Source: Tepidamorphus sp. (GTDB lineage: Bacteria > Pseudomonadota > Alphaproteobacteria > Rhizobiales > Tepidamorphaceae). Taken from it: a stretch of 64,000 nucleotides of DNA. Both the position numbers and the translations under genes were made by a program. Under the pieces are notes generated by a model that saw nothing but the letters and a program-made list of their open reading frames with translations, ran no database searches and was not told the DNA's origin. The stretch covers positions 1 through 64,000 of the forward strand of contig JANQKY010000072.1 in NCBI GenBank assembly GCA_028280885.1. Reading direction: 5' to 3'. Each line of letters begins with the position of its first letter. The stretch's first letter is position 1. Positions 33,714 through 42,100 of the stretch are shown here, piece by piece.

Positions 33714-34377
33714 ATTTCAGGCCCTTCTCGGCAAGCCGCGCGCGCATGTCGTAGAGGTCGAGGCCGAGTTCGCCGGCGGCAAGCCGCGCCCGTTTCTCGG
33801 CTTCGGCGGCAAGGCGAGCTTCGGCCCGCTCAAGCACCTCCTGCGCCTCCTCGCGCCGGACCACGCAGACCCCGTCGTCATCGGCGACGATGACGTCGCC
33901 GGCCGCGATCGCCTGGCCGGCGCAGACGATCGGCACGTTGACCGAGCCGACCGTCTCCTTGACCGTGCCCTGTGCGGAAACGGCCTTCGACCAGACGGGA
34001 AACCCCATCTCGGTCAGGTCGCGGATATCGCGCACGCCGGCATCGATGACGAGGCCCCGGCAGCCGCGCGCGCGGGCGGAGGTGGCGAGCAGGTCGCCGA
34101 AATAGCCATCCGTGCAGGGCGAGGTCGGGGCGAGCACCAGGATATCGCCGTCGCGCACCTGTTCGATCGCCACATGCAGCATCCAGTTGTCGCCGGGCGG
34201 CGCCGAGATCGTCACCGCCGGGCCGGCGATCCGCGCGCCCGGATAGATCGGCCGCATATGGGGGGCGAGGCAGCCGCGCCGGCCCTGCGCCTCGTGCACC
34301 GTCGAGACACCGGCGGCTCCAAGCGCTGCGATCACGGCTGCGTCGGCGCGGGCGATCTCCTGGACGACGACGCCCAT
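33706..34377 (-). CDS. galC: 4-carboxy-4-hydroxy-2-oxoadipate aldolase/oxaloacetate decarboxylase (GalC/LigK-like)
   Basis: 223 aa from ATG 34377 (GTG 34380 also possible). RraA-fold class II pyruvate aldolase: [69 protein letters not shown] and [12 protein letters not shown] with the metal-binding Asp. It splits 4-carboxy-4-hydroxy-2-oxoadipate into pyruvate and oxaloacetate. It sits between the dioxygenase and galD and belongs to the same leftward operon. Confidence 0.87.
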   Translation of the reverse strand: MGVVVQEIARADAAVIAALGAAGVSTVHEAQGRRGCLAPHMRPIYPGARIAGPAVTISAPPGDNWMLHVAIEQVRDGDILVLAPTSPCTDGYFGDLLATSARARGCRGLVIDAGVRDIRDLTEMGFPVWSKAVSAQGTVKETVGSVNVPIVCAGQAIAAGDVIVADDDGVCVVRREEAQEVLERAEARLAAEAEKRARLAAGELGLDLYDMRARLAEKGLKYV

Positions 34378-34390
34378 CACGATGCTGCCT

Positions 34391-35362
34391 TCATGGTGCC
34401 GCCTTGACGGGTGGCGTGCCGTGCGTGTGGAAGCTCTCGATGGTCTTGAGGCCCCAGGCCTGGCCCTTCCTGCGCTCCGTCTCGGTCCAGACGACCGGCT
34501 GCCAGTCCGGCGCCAGGATCAGCCGGGCCCCGGCATTGGCGAGCTCGACGCGGTTGCCGGCCGGTTCCCAGACATAGAGGAAGAAGGTGCCCTGGACCGC
34601 GTGCTTGTGCGGCCCGGTTTCGATATGCACGCCGTTTTCCAGGAAGATATCGGCAGCCCGCAGGATGTCCTCGCGGCTGTCGGTGGCGAACGTGACGTGG
34701 TGCAGCCGGCCATTGCCGCCGCCATGCTCTTCGGTGCAGGCGAGGTCGTAGGTCTTGTTGTTGACGGTGAACCAGCAGCCGCCGAGGCGGCCGTTGTCGA
34801 GCCTGATCAGTTCCGTCACCCGCGCGCCGAGGCAGGTTTCCATGAAGCGGCGGAATTCGGTGACGTCCTCCGACAGGAGGTTGAGGTGATCGAGCCGCCG
34901 CGGGCAGGCGCCGCTTGCGTGGAAGCGCGACGCCATGTTCTTCAGCGCCGGGGTGTCGTCGGCATCGGGCGCGTAGCGGACCGTGTCCCAATAGAGCTCG
35001 AAGACGTGCCCGAAGGGATCCTCGAACCGGTAGGCCCGCCCGTGCGAGAGATCACCGTCGACCCAGCCGTGCCGTTTGAAACCGGAGGCCTCGATCGCCC
35101 TAACGCGCCGCTCCAGCCCTTCCGGCGAGGCGGCGCGGTAGGCGACATGGCCGACCCCGGTGGTGGTATGGCGGGTGAGCTTGAGGGTGCAGAACTCGTA
35201 ATCGTCCCAGGCGCGCAGATAGGCCGAGGTGTCGTCCTCGCCGGACAGCTTCAGGCCATAGACCCGGGTGAAGAAGTCGAGGCTTGCGTCATACCGGTCG
35301 GTCAGCATCTCGACATGGCCGAGATGGGCGATGTCGGGGGAGGGGTTGGTCGGCGTCGTCAT
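34391..35362 (-). CDS. VOC-family extradiol dioxygenase (catechol 2,3-dioxygenase-like) in the gal cluster
   Basis: 323 aa, two VOC modules. Probable Fe ligands are His in [11 protein letters not shown], His in [14 protein letters not shown] and Glu in [10 protein letters not shown]; the first module ([21 protein letters not shown]) is the structural repeat. It should open a catecholic ring next to the diol. In described gallate or protocatechuate 4,5-cleavage clusters this step is done by the unrelated LigAB/DesB family. Here the only ring-cleavage enzyme among the galBCD homologues is this VOC enzyme, so its substrate may differ. It lies 38 nt downstream of galB. Confidence 0.87.
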   Translation of the reverse strand: MTTPTNPSPDIAHLGHVEMLTDRYDASLDFFTRVYGLKLSGEDDTSAYLRAWDDYEFCTLKLTRHTTTGVGHVAYRAASPEGLERRVRAIEASGFKRHGWVDGDLSHGRAYRFEDPFGHVFELYWDTVRYAPDADDTPALKNMASRFHASGACPRRLDHLNLLSEDVTEFRRFMETCLGARVTELIRLDNGRLGGCWFTVNNKTYDLACTEEHGGGNGRLHHVTFATDSREDILRAADIFLENGVHIETGPHKHAVQGTFFLYVWEPAGNRVELANAGARLILAPDWQPVVWTETERRKGQAWGLKTIESFHTHGTPPVKAAP

Positions 35363-35400
35363 GACAGGGTTCCTTGATGCGCCTTGCGCTTTCTGGCGCC

Positions 35401-36141
35401 CTATAGCTCATCCACGGTGCGCGGAAAGACCGACTGGAAGCCCTCCGCATACTGACAGTCGCGCCCGCCGGACTGGCCGCCGGAATTGCGCCTGAAGTGA
35501 TTGGCGCGGTTCATCGCGACGCGCGTATAGTAGTCCCAGAGGTGCTCCTGGCCCTCCATGCACTCGATGGCGGCGCGTTTCTTCTCCCAGACCGGGGTGA
35601 TGTCGAGGAAAACGTCCGGCTTCCAGCCCATCTGCTCGGTCTGGTGCGGCTCGAACAGGTAGAGCTGCGGGGCGCCGAGGACGGTTTCGCCGGGATTGTG
35701 CCCCCAGGCCTGCGCGATCATCCGGCATTCCAGCGCCACCTGCGTCGTGTACATGTGGTCGGTGTTGTAGGGATCGTAGGAGGCGTGGCTCAGCATGAAG
35801 GCGGGCTGAACGGCGCGGATCACGTCGACAACCTTGTCCTTGTCGTCGCGGCTAAGCTCCAGCGGGTAGTCGCCGAGATCCAGGCATTTAAGGTCGGCGA
35901 CGCCGAGTGCCTCGGCCGCGCGCTCGGCTTCGTCGCGCCGGGCCGCCTTGACCTTGTCCAGCGTCATGCCGCCCTGCTTCCAGAGCTTGGCGCTTTCGCC
36001 GCGTTCGCCGAAGGACAGGCAGAGGACGGTGACGTCATGGCCCTTGTCGGCATGCAGCGCGATCGCGCCGCCGCAGCGCCAGACGAAGTCGGCGGCGTGG
36101 GCGGAGATGACGAGGGCGGTTTTCGGTTTCATAGGCGCCAT
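35401..36141 (-). CDS. galB: 4-oxalomesaconate hydratase (GalB-like, PIG-L/LmbE family)
   Basis: 246 aa from ATG 36141, chosen because GGAG lies about 6 nt upstream; the longer frame has no such signal. PIG-L fold: VISAHAADFVWRCGGAIALH contains the GalB-type variant of the AHPDD metal motif. SHASYDPYNTDH and the C-terminal QYAEGFQSVF are also typical. GalB hydrates 4-oxalomesaconate to 4-carboxy-4-hydroxy-2-oxoadipate, the substrate of the adjacent GalC. It is the first gene of the leftward operon and is divergent from the LysR gene. Confidence 0.85.
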   Translation of the reverse strand: MAPMKPKTALVISAHAADFVWRCGGAIALHADKGHDVTVLCLSFGERGESAKLWKQGGMTLDKVKAARRDEAERAAEALGVADLKCLDLGDYPLELSRDDKDKVVDVIRAVQPAFMLSHASYDPYNTDHMYTTQVALECRMIAQAWGHNPGETVLGAPQLYLFEPHQTEQMGWKPDVFLDITPVWEKKRAAIECMEGQEHLWDYYTRVAMNRANHFRRNSGGQSGGRDCQYAEGFQSVFPRTVDEL

Positions 36142-36224
36142 GCGGGCTCCGGCAACAGGGTTCATCCGATGGGAACCATCGTCACCAGCGGCGCAAAGGA
36201 CAAATTCAATCCCTGTCTTGTGAT

Positions 36225-36275
36225 ATAAGTTTATGCTATACTGCATAATCATTCGGTTCAATTTCAGTCAGTATT
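36225..36275. promoter_or_regulatory. AT-rich divergent promoter with a perfect dyad
   Basis: TTATGC (36231-36236) and GCATAA (36243-36248) flank TATACT. On the plus strand TGCTATACT matches an extended -10 for the remnant/LysR transcript. On the minus strand TTGAAC followed by an AT-rich stretch could drive galB, with the dyad inside the core promoter. This is the best candidate site for the tandem-HTH LysR regulator. Confidence 0.55.
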
Positions 36276-36342
36276 CGACGGTGCGGCGCCGCCGATTCGC
36301 TATCGGCGCCATGATTTTGAGCGGGAGCAAGGGGGGCGGGGC

Positions 36343-36435
36343 GTGACGAACGGTTCGGATCTCGCGTTCATCGGTTTCGGCGAGGCGGCTTCGGCCTTCG
36401 CCTCGAGCATCGACCGGATATCGAGGCGGATGTGA
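36343..36435 (+). pseudogene. N-terminal remnant of a Rossmann-fold oxidoreductase
   Basis: 30 codons from GTG 36343, preceded by a strong purine-rich ribosome site (AAGGGGGG). The product is MTNGSDLAFIGFGEAASAFA followed by SSIDRISRRM and a TGA. The segment LAFIGFGEAASAF looks like the first strand-turn-helix of a 6-phosphogluconate/3-hydroxyisobutyrate dehydrogenase-type NAD(P) domain. The stop overlaps the LysR GTG (GTGA, 36432-36435), so it may now act as a leader peptide that couples translation to the regulator. It is too short to be functional as an enzyme. Confidence 0.5.
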
Positions 36436-37613
36436 CACTCGGCAACATCCGGCATCTGCGCCTGTTCCTGACGACGACGCGGCTCAACACGATCACGCGG
36501 GTCGCCGGGCGCCACAACCTGTCGCAGCCCGCCGTCACCCAGGCGCTCGCCAAGCTGGAGGCCGATGTCGGAGGCGCGCTGTTCGACCGCATGTCGAGGG
36601 GCTTGTATCCCACCGATCGGGGCCTGATCCTGGCCAGGCGCGTGGAGAGGGCGCTGGCGCTGCTCGATCCGGTGCTGCGCGCGTTGTCGCCGCGACTGGT
36701 GCTGACGGCGACGTCGGCGCAGCTGACCGCCTTCATCGCCGTCTGCGAGCGGCAGAGCTTCACGCTCGCGGCGACCGCGCTCGGCCTTGCGCAGCCAACC
36801 GTTCACCGGGCGGTGGGGCATATCGAGGCGGAGACCAGCAAGCCGCTGTTCCACCGGACCGCATCGGGCCTTCTGGTCACGCCCCTGGCTCGGGGCCTGG
36901 CGCGCGCGGCGCGGCTAGCCTTCTCGGAGCTCGATCAGGGCCTGGCGGAGCTTGCGGAATTCGATGGCCGGGAGGGCGGGCGCATCGTCATCGGGTCGCT
37001 GCCCCTGTCGCGCGCGGCGCTTCTGCCCAAGGCGCTGGCGGCGTTTCGGCAAAGCCGGCCGGCAACGCCGGTTTCCGTCGTCGACGGCAGCTACGACATG
37101 CTGCTGGACGGGCTGTTGCGCGGCGAGGTCGACTGCATCGTCGGCGCCCTGCGCGATCCGGCGCCGACGCCGGCGATCGTGCAGGAGGCGCTGTTCGCCG
37201 ATCGTCTCGCGCTTGTCGTCCGCCCCGGGCACCCGCTTGTGGCGCGCCAGCCGCTGCGCCGCGATGATCTGTCCGGCCAGTCCTGGGCCGTGCCGCGCAG
37301 CGGAACGCCGACGCGAGCGCAATTCGACGCCGTCTTTTGTAACGACACGCCGCCGGAGGGGATCATCGAGACCGGCTCGATCCTGCTGATGCGCGAGGTG
37401 CTGGCGCTGAGCGATCTCATCGGCTGCATTTCCGGCCTGCAGGCAAAGGCGGACATCGCCAAGGGCTCGCTCGTGCGCCTTGAAACCGATATCGACTGGC
37501 CGGCCCGTGAGATCGGGCTTGCGACCCGGGCAAACTGGCTGCCGACGCGGGCGCAGCAGGCGTTTCTGGACCACGTGCGCGCCTGCGCCGAGCGCATGCG
37601 CGAGGCCGAGTAG
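36432..37613 (+). CDS. LysR-type regulator with two tandem N-terminal HTH domains
   Basis: 393 aa, about 90 longer than a usual LysR protein. Residues 1-65 form one winged helix (RLNTITRVAGRHNLSQPAVT and FDRMSRGLYPTDRG). Residues about 95-155 form a second (RQSFTLAATALGLAQPTVHR and LFHRTASGLLVTPLARG). The substrate-binding domain starts near residue 175 (GGRIVIGSLPLSRAALLPK). It starts at GTG 36432, coupled to the preceding 30-codon frame. It is divergent from galB and is the probable pathway regulator, comparable to GalR-type proteins of gallate clusters. Confidence 0.85.
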   Translation: MTLGNIRHLRLFLTTTRLNTITRVAGRHNLSQPAVTQALAKLEADVGGALFDRMSRGLYPTDRGLILARRVERALALLDPVLRALSPRLVLTATSAQLTAFIAVCERQSFTLAATALGLAQPTVHRAVGHIEAETSKPLFHRTASGLLVTPLARGLARAARLAFSELDQGLAELAEFDGREGGRIVIGSLPLSRAALLPKALAAFRQSRPATPVSVVDGSYDMLLDGLLRGEVDCIVGALRDPAPTPAIVQEALFADRLALVVRPGHPLVARQPLRRDDLSGQSWAVPRSGTPTRAQFDAVFCNDTPPEGIIETGSILLMREVLALSDLIGCISGLQAKADIAKGSLVRLETDIDWPAREIGLATRANWLPTRAQQAFLDHVRACAERMREAE

Positions 37614-37616
37614 AGC

Positions 37617-37904
37617 CTACCGGACGCGGCGATAGACCTCCTTCGATCGCTTGTCGGTCACCAGCTTCGCCATCGCGGCGACGGTCGCCTTGAAGTGGTC
37701 GGTCTGTCGATGGGCGTCCAGGTCGGCTTCCGAGCGGAATACCTCGTAGATCGCGAAATGGGTTTCGTCTTCGGGGTCCTGGAGAACGTCGAAGCTGACA
37801 TTGCCCGGCTCGTTGCGGGAACCGTCGACATTCTGCTGGAACACTTCGAGGAACCGGTCCTGCAGACCGGGCTTGACGTGGATGTGGACGATCTGGACGA
37901 ACAT
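37617..37904 (-). CDS. ABM-family (antibiotic biosynthesis monooxygenase-like) small protein
   Basis: 95 aa. Ferredoxin-like ABM domain: MFVQIVHIHVKPGLQDRFLE, NEPGNVSFDVLQDPEDETHF, and EVFRSEADLDAHRQTDHFKA. Such proteins are cofactor-free quinol monooxygenases or haem-linked enzymes. It converges with the LysR gene (3-nt gap) and stands alone on the minus strand, near an aromatic catabolic cluster, so a quinol or hydroxylated aromatic is a reasonable but unproved substrate. Confidence 0.8.
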   Translation of the reverse strand: MFVQIVHIHVKPGLQDRFLEVFQQNVDGSRNEPGNVSFDVLQDPEDETHFAIYEVFRSEADLDAHRQTDHFKATVAAMAKLVTDKRSKEVYRRVR

Positions 37905-37945
37905 GAGGCCTCCTGAGATTGGATGTGGCTTGTTGTGGATTATGA

Positions 37946-37960
37946 GCTATTCCGGATAGC
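37946..37960. promoter_or_regulatory. Inverted repeat upstream of the ABM gene
   Basis: GCTAT (37946-37950) and ATAGC (37956-37960) around TCCGG, 42 nt upstream of the ABM ATG in an AT-richer stretch. It may be an operator for the ABM gene; the regulator is unknown. Confidence 0.35.
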
Positions 37961-38018
37961 GTATTATTAATGAAGGTGATTTTTAGTCTTCGGCATCAAG
38001 GCACACCATCGAAAATGG

Positions 38019-38819
38019 TCAGCGGGACTTGAGGAAGATTTCGAGGCCGACCAGGCGGTCGAGCAGCCAGACGGCGGCGAGCGCCAGGACGATATAGACG
38101 ACCGAGATCGCCGCGAGATCGGGCGTGATGACGCTGCGGATCGAATTGTAGATCTGCACGGGCAGGGTGACCGTGCGGCTGTCGGTCAGGAACAGGCTCA
38201 CCAGGAATTCGTTGACGGCGAGGATGAACATCAACAGCGCGCCGGTGATGATGCCGGGCGTCACGGCGGGCAGGGTGACGGTGAAGAACACCATGACGGG
38301 CCCCGCCCCGCAGTTGGCCGCCGCGTTCTCCAGTTCCGGGTCGAGCGCGCTGGCCGAGGCGCTGACCGCCCAGATCATGAAGGGCAGGTTGATGACGCAG
38401 AGGCCGACGCCGACCGGCCACAGCGCGCCGAGGATGCGCAACTCGCCGAACCAGACCATCATGCCGATGCCTGAGACGACCAGCGGGATGGTGAAGGGCA
38501 GGAGCAGGTAGACCTGGATCGCCGGGCGGAAGCGCAGGCGGTAGCGCACGGTCGCGAGCGCCGCCAGCACGCCGGCGGGGATGCTGACCGCCGTGCAGAC
38601 GAGCGAGACGTAGAGCGTCCGCCACAGCGCGTCGGTGAAGGCGGTCTGGCCGATCAGCGCATCGTACCAGCGCAGCGACAGGCCGTCGGGCGGGAACTGG
38701 ATGATCTCGCCGGCCGTGAACGAGGCGCCGATGATGATGACGGTCGGGGCGCTCAGCGTGATGACGCAGAACCAGGTGACGGTCCAGATGAAGACCGACT
38801 TGCCGCGCGATCCCGTCAT
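38019..38819 (-). CDS. ABC importer permease, PotC type
   Basis: 266 aa from ATG 38819, which overlaps the PotB-like stop (ATGA). Six hydrophobic helices (first VTWFCVITLSAPTVIIIGASF) and the coupling-loop region ELENAAANCGAGPVMVFFTV characteristic of PotC. It pairs with the preceding permease for uptake of a polyamine-type or similar small cation/organic solute. It is the last gene of the operon. Confidence 0.9.
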   Translation of the reverse strand: MTGSRGKSVFIWTVTWFCVITLSAPTVIIIGASFTAGEIIQFPPDGLSLRWYDALIGQTAFTDALWRTLYVSLVCTAVSIPAGVLAALATVRYRLRFRPAIQVYLLLPFTIPLVVSGIGMMVWFGELRILGALWPVGVGLCVINLPFMIWAVSASASALDPELENAAANCGAGPVMVFFTVTLPAVTPGIITGALLMFILAVNEFLVSLFLTDSRTVTLPVQIYNSIRSVITPDLAAISVVYIVLALAAVWLLDRLVGLEIFLKSR

Positions 38820-39760
38820 TTTTTCTCTCCGCCGATATCGAGCGTCGTCGACCCGGCAATCGAGAAGAACAGCGCGACGAAGGCGCTGCCGATCAGCACC
38901 AGGGCGACCGACAGCGCCGCGCCGAGACCGGCATTGGAGATCTGGAAGAAGGAATCGTAGATCGCACTTGCGACGAAATCCGTGGTGCCGCCGCCGAGGA
39001 TTTCCGGCATGGCGAAATCGGTGAGCGTCAGGGTGAAGACGACGATGCCGGCACCGATCAGGCCGGGCTTTGCCATCGGCAGCACGACATGGCGGAAGGT
39101 CGAGACCCAGTTGGCGCCGAGCCCTTCGGACGCCATCTCGACATCCTCGGGGATCGCCGCGAGCGCGGGCAGCAGCAGGAGGACCGCAAACGGCAGCATG
39201 TACTGGATCAGGCCGAAGATCACCGCGCCGTAATTGTAGATGAGATCGAGCGTGCCGAGGCCGAGACCGGCGAGCATCGCGTTGATGACGCCCTGTTTGC
39301 CCAAGATGATCAGCCAGCCATAGGCGCGCACCACCTGGCCGATGAAGAAGGGCAGGAACAGCGCGATCAGCAGGAACTTGCGCATGGCGGCGGAGCGCGT
39401 GCGCGTCATCGCATAGGCATAGGGGAAGGCGAAGAACAGCGTGATCGCGGTGACGAGCGCCGCGCCGAGGAGGCTGCGCCACAAGACGTTGCGATAGACC
39501 GGCCGCTCGATGAGCGTCTGATAGTTGCCGAGGCTGTAGGCGTCCTTCAGGCGGTAGGTGGCGATATCGAGTTCATGGAAGCTGTATTCGATGATGTAGC
39601 CGAGCCCGACCGCGAGAATGCCGACAAGCAGCAGGGCGGGGGCCAGGAACAGCCAGCCCGTGACGCCGCGCCGCTTCGGCGGAACCAGGCGGCGCAGGAG
39701 CGCCTCGAGGCCGTCGATCAGGCGCCAGAACAGCGAAGGTGCGGATTGGGCGGAGGCCAT
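38816..39760 (-). CDS. ABC importer permease, PotB type
   Basis: 314 aa with six predicted helices (GWLFLAPALLLVGILAVGLG first) and an EAA-like loop (EMASEGLGANWVSTFRHVVL). Its stop overlaps the PotC-like start. A hairpin lies in the 75-nt gap that separates it from the upstream binding-protein gene. Typical length and layout for PotB. Confidence 0.9.
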   Translation of the reverse strand: MASAQSAPSLFWRLIDGLEALLRRLVPPKRRGVTGWLFLAPALLLVGILAVGLGYIIEYSFHELDIATYRLKDAYSLGNYQTLIERPVYRNVLWRSLLGAALVTAITLFFAFPYAYAMTRTRSAAMRKFLLIALFLPFFIGQVVRAYGWLIILGKQGVINAMLAGLGLGTLDLIYNYGAVIFGLIQYMLPFAVLLLLPALAAIPEDVEMASEGLGANWVSTFRHVVLPMAKPGLIGAGIVVFTLTLTDFAMPEILGGGTTDFVASAIYDSFFQISNAGLGAALSVALVLIGSAFVALFFSIAGSTTLDIGGEKK

Positions 39761-39789
39761 GGCGTCGGGTCAGGCTGGTAGGAACAAAG

Positions 39790-39813
39790 GCGCGCCCCCG
39801 GTCGGGGACGCGC
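39790..39813 (-). terminator. Intra-operon hairpin after the PotD-like gene
   Basis: GCGCG (39790-39794) pairs with CGCGC (39809-39813), with an inner CCCCG/CGGGG stem; on the minus strand it is followed by CCTTTG. It sits between the binding-protein and permease genes and probably attenuates transcription or protects the upstream message. Confidence 0.5.
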
Positions 39814-39835
39814 GGTCGCGGGTGACGATCACCAC

Positions 39836-40930
39836 TCAGCCCTGGAAGATCTCGTTGAACTTGGCAAACCAGATCGGCTGATTGTCGACCAGGATCGGCG
39901 AGGGGATCGAGACGAGCTTGGCATAGTCTTCCGGCGTCGTCGGATAGGCCGGATCGCCTTGCAAGTCCGCTGGAACCGGCAGGCCGGGATAGACCGGCGG
40001 CAGGCCGAGCGCGCCGCACCATTTCTCCTGGGCGTCCTTCGACAGCGCGTAGTTGACGAGTTGCTTGGCCCAGTATTCCTCGTTCTCCGGCAGGCCCCTG
40101 GGGATCCACAAGCCGTCGGTGTCGACCTTGCAGCCTTCCTCCGGCACGGTCCACTCGACCTCGATGCCGCTTTCGCGGGCAGCCCGCGCGTTGACGGAGA
40201 TCGTGCAGGCGATGTCGATCTCGCCATTCTGGAACCAGGAGGTGAAATCCGGGTCCTCGCCGAGCAGCGGCTCGTTTGCCTTCAGCTTCCGGTAGAACTC
40301 CCAGCCCGGCTCCATGTTGTCGGGGATATCCTTAAGCGTGCCGCCGCCGGCGATCACCGCGATCGGGTTGAAGCCGATGCCGTCGTCATAAAGCGCGCTG
40401 CGCTTCTTGAACTTTTCATCAAGCAGCACCTTCCAGGTGGTCGGCGCGCCTTCGGGGAAGGCTTCGGGCCGGTAGGCGCAGACATAGACATAGGAATAGG
40501 TGTTGACGAGCGGCCAGCCCTCCAAGCCGGTCGGCTTGGCGATCGGCAACAGGCCCTTCAGGTTGGGCAGGTCGCTCAAGTCGACGCAGACATCGCGGCG
40601 CGCCGAGATCGTCGCGTTCGTCGTGGTATCCCAGTTGACGTGGATCGGCGGCACCCGGCCCTGGTCGACGGCCGCCCAGATCTTCGGCTTGATCTCGTTG
40701 TCCTCGGTGAAGTCGAGCCGCACGGGGATGCCGGTCTCGGCGGTGAAGCCGTCGGCGACGCCGGATTTCAGCGCCTCGCCCCAGGCGCCGCCCCAGGCGC
40801 GTACGATAAGCTCCTTCGGCTTTTCCTGCGCGATGACGATGTTGGGTGCCATCAGCGCGCCGGCGGTGACCGCCGTGCCCTGCAGCAGGGTCCGCCTGTT
40901 GATCCCGGTTCCAGTGATGCGTTTTGCCAT
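39836..40930 (-). CDS. Tat-exported extracellular solute-binding protein, PotD-like
   Basis: 364 aa from ATG 40930 with AAGGAG 9 nt upstream (GTG at 40936 is less well placed). The twin-arginine signal NRRTLLQGTAVTAGALMA precedes a family 1 binding-protein fold (LIVRAWGGAWGEALKSGVAD, FTEDNEIKPKIWAAVDQG, NPIAVIAGGGTLKDIPD). It captures the ligand for the Pot-type permeases. The ligand is not predictable beyond the spermidine/putrescine-like class. Confidence 0.88.
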   Translation of the reverse strand: MAKRITGTGINRRTLLQGTAVTAGALMAPNIVIAQEKPKELIVRAWGGAWGEALKSGVADGFTAETGIPVRLDFTEDNEIKPKIWAAVDQGRVPPIHVNWDTTTNATISARRDVCVDLSDLPNLKGLLPIAKPTGLEGWPLVNTYSYVYVCAYRPEAFPEGAPTTWKVLLDEKFKKRSALYDDGIGFNPIAVIAGGGTLKDIPDNMEPGWEFYRKLKANEPLLGEDPDFTSWFQNGEIDIACTISVNARAARESGIEVEWTVPEEGCKVDTDGLWIPRGLPENEEYWAKQLVNYALSKDAQEKWCGALGLPPVYPGLPVPADLQGDPAYPTTPEDYAKLVSIPSPILVDNQPIWFAKFNEIFQG

Positions 40931-40978
40931 TATCACTCTCCTTTTTAGGTGTGAGGTCCCGAATGTGAGTAGGGGGCG

Positions 40979-42082
40979 TCAGGTGGCTGGTTCCACCGGA
41001 AACGCGAACAGGTCCGCTGCGTTCCAGCCTATTGTTATGGTCGAATTCACCCCGTGCCGCCGATGCTGCAGCGGGTCGTGGTCGAAAGCATAGAGGGTCG
41101 CGTCGGCGAGGGCGGGCACCCGAACCTGGTAGACGACCCGGTCGCCCTCGAAAATGCGCTGTTCGACGGTTGCCACCACCTGGGTATCGCAGCCGTCGTC
41201 GCCGGCCTCGAGAATGCGGATCTGCTCGGCCCTGAGCGCGCATTCGACCGTGTCGTCCGGCTTGAACGCACAGCCGGCGCGGCCGTGCATCTCGCGGTCA
41301 CCGACGCGGATCGTCGGGCCGGCGTCGGTTTGCGATACGACGATGCCGGAAAACACCGAGGTCATGCCGAGGAAGCGGGCGACGAAGCCGGTCGAGGGGT
41401 TCTGATAGACGTCCTCGGGCGCCGCGTCCTGCTCGATCCGGCCGGCGTCCATGACGACGATCTGATCGGACATCACCAGTGCCTCGCGCTGGTCGTGGGT
41501 GACGTTGATGGTCGTCACGCCCAGTTCCTGCTGGATGCGGCGGAATTCGAGCTGCATCTCCTCGCGCAGTTTCTTGTCGAGCGCCGATAGAGGCTCGTCG
41601 AGCAGCAAAAGGTCGGGGCTGAAGGAGAGCGCGCGGGCGATCGCGACGCGCTGCTGCTGGCCGCCCGACAATTCGTGCGGACGCCGCGAGCCCAGACCAT
41701 CGAGCCGGACGAGCTTCAGGAAGCGGTCGACGCGGGCTGCGATCTCGCCCCGTTCGAAGCGGCGCATCTTCAGCGGATAGGCGACATTCTGCGCCGCCGT
41801 CATGTGCGGAAACAGGGCGAGCTTCTGGAACACCATGCCGATCGAGCGGCGATGGGCCGGCACGTCGTCCATTGGCTTGCCGTCGATCAGGATATGGCCG
41901 CCGGAGGGCTCCAGGAAGCCGGCGATCATCCGAAGCAGCGTGGTCTTGCCGCAGCCGCTGGGGCCTAAGATCGTCAGGAAATCGCCCCTGCGGACGCTCA
42001 ACGTCGCGTCGTCGACGGCAAGCGTGTCGCCGAACCGTCTGCTGATCTGCCGAACATCGACCATCGGCGCTGCATCCGACAT
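40979..42082 (-). CDS. ABC importer ATPase, PotA type
   Basis: 367 aa. Walker A GPSGCGKTTLLRM, Q loop FQKLALFPH, signature LSGGQQQRVAIARAL, Walker B LLLLDEPLSALD, and the H loop NVTHDQREALV are intact. A C-terminal TOBE domain follows (about 285-360). It energises the PotB/PotC-like permeases. Preceded by the HutC-like gene at 18 nt. Confidence 0.93.
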   Translation of the reverse strand: MSDAAPMVDVRQISRRFGDTLAVDDATLSVRRGDFLTILGPSGCGKTTLLRMIAGFLEPSGGHILIDGKPMDDVPAHRRSIGMVFQKLALFPHMTAAQNVAYPLKMRRFERGEIAARVDRFLKLVRLDGLGSRRPHELSGGQQQRVAIARALSFSPDLLLLDEPLSALDKKLREEMQLEFRRIQQELGVTTINVTHDQREALVMSDQIVVMDAGRIEQDAAPEDVYQNPSTGFVARFLGMTSVFSGIVVSQTDAGPTIRVGDREMHGRAGCAFKPDDTVECALRAEQIRILEAGDDGCDTQVVATVEQRIFEGDRVVYQVRVPALADATLYAFDHDPLQHRRHGVNSTITIGWNAADLFAFPVEPAT

Positions 42083-42100
42083 GTCAGATCCCCCAATCCA

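Noticed and set aside
36432..37613. LysR gene as a misassembled fusion of two regulators
   Set aside because: Both HTH segments are in one uninterrupted frame, with a linker and a single effector domain of normal length. Tandem-HTH LysR proteins exist.
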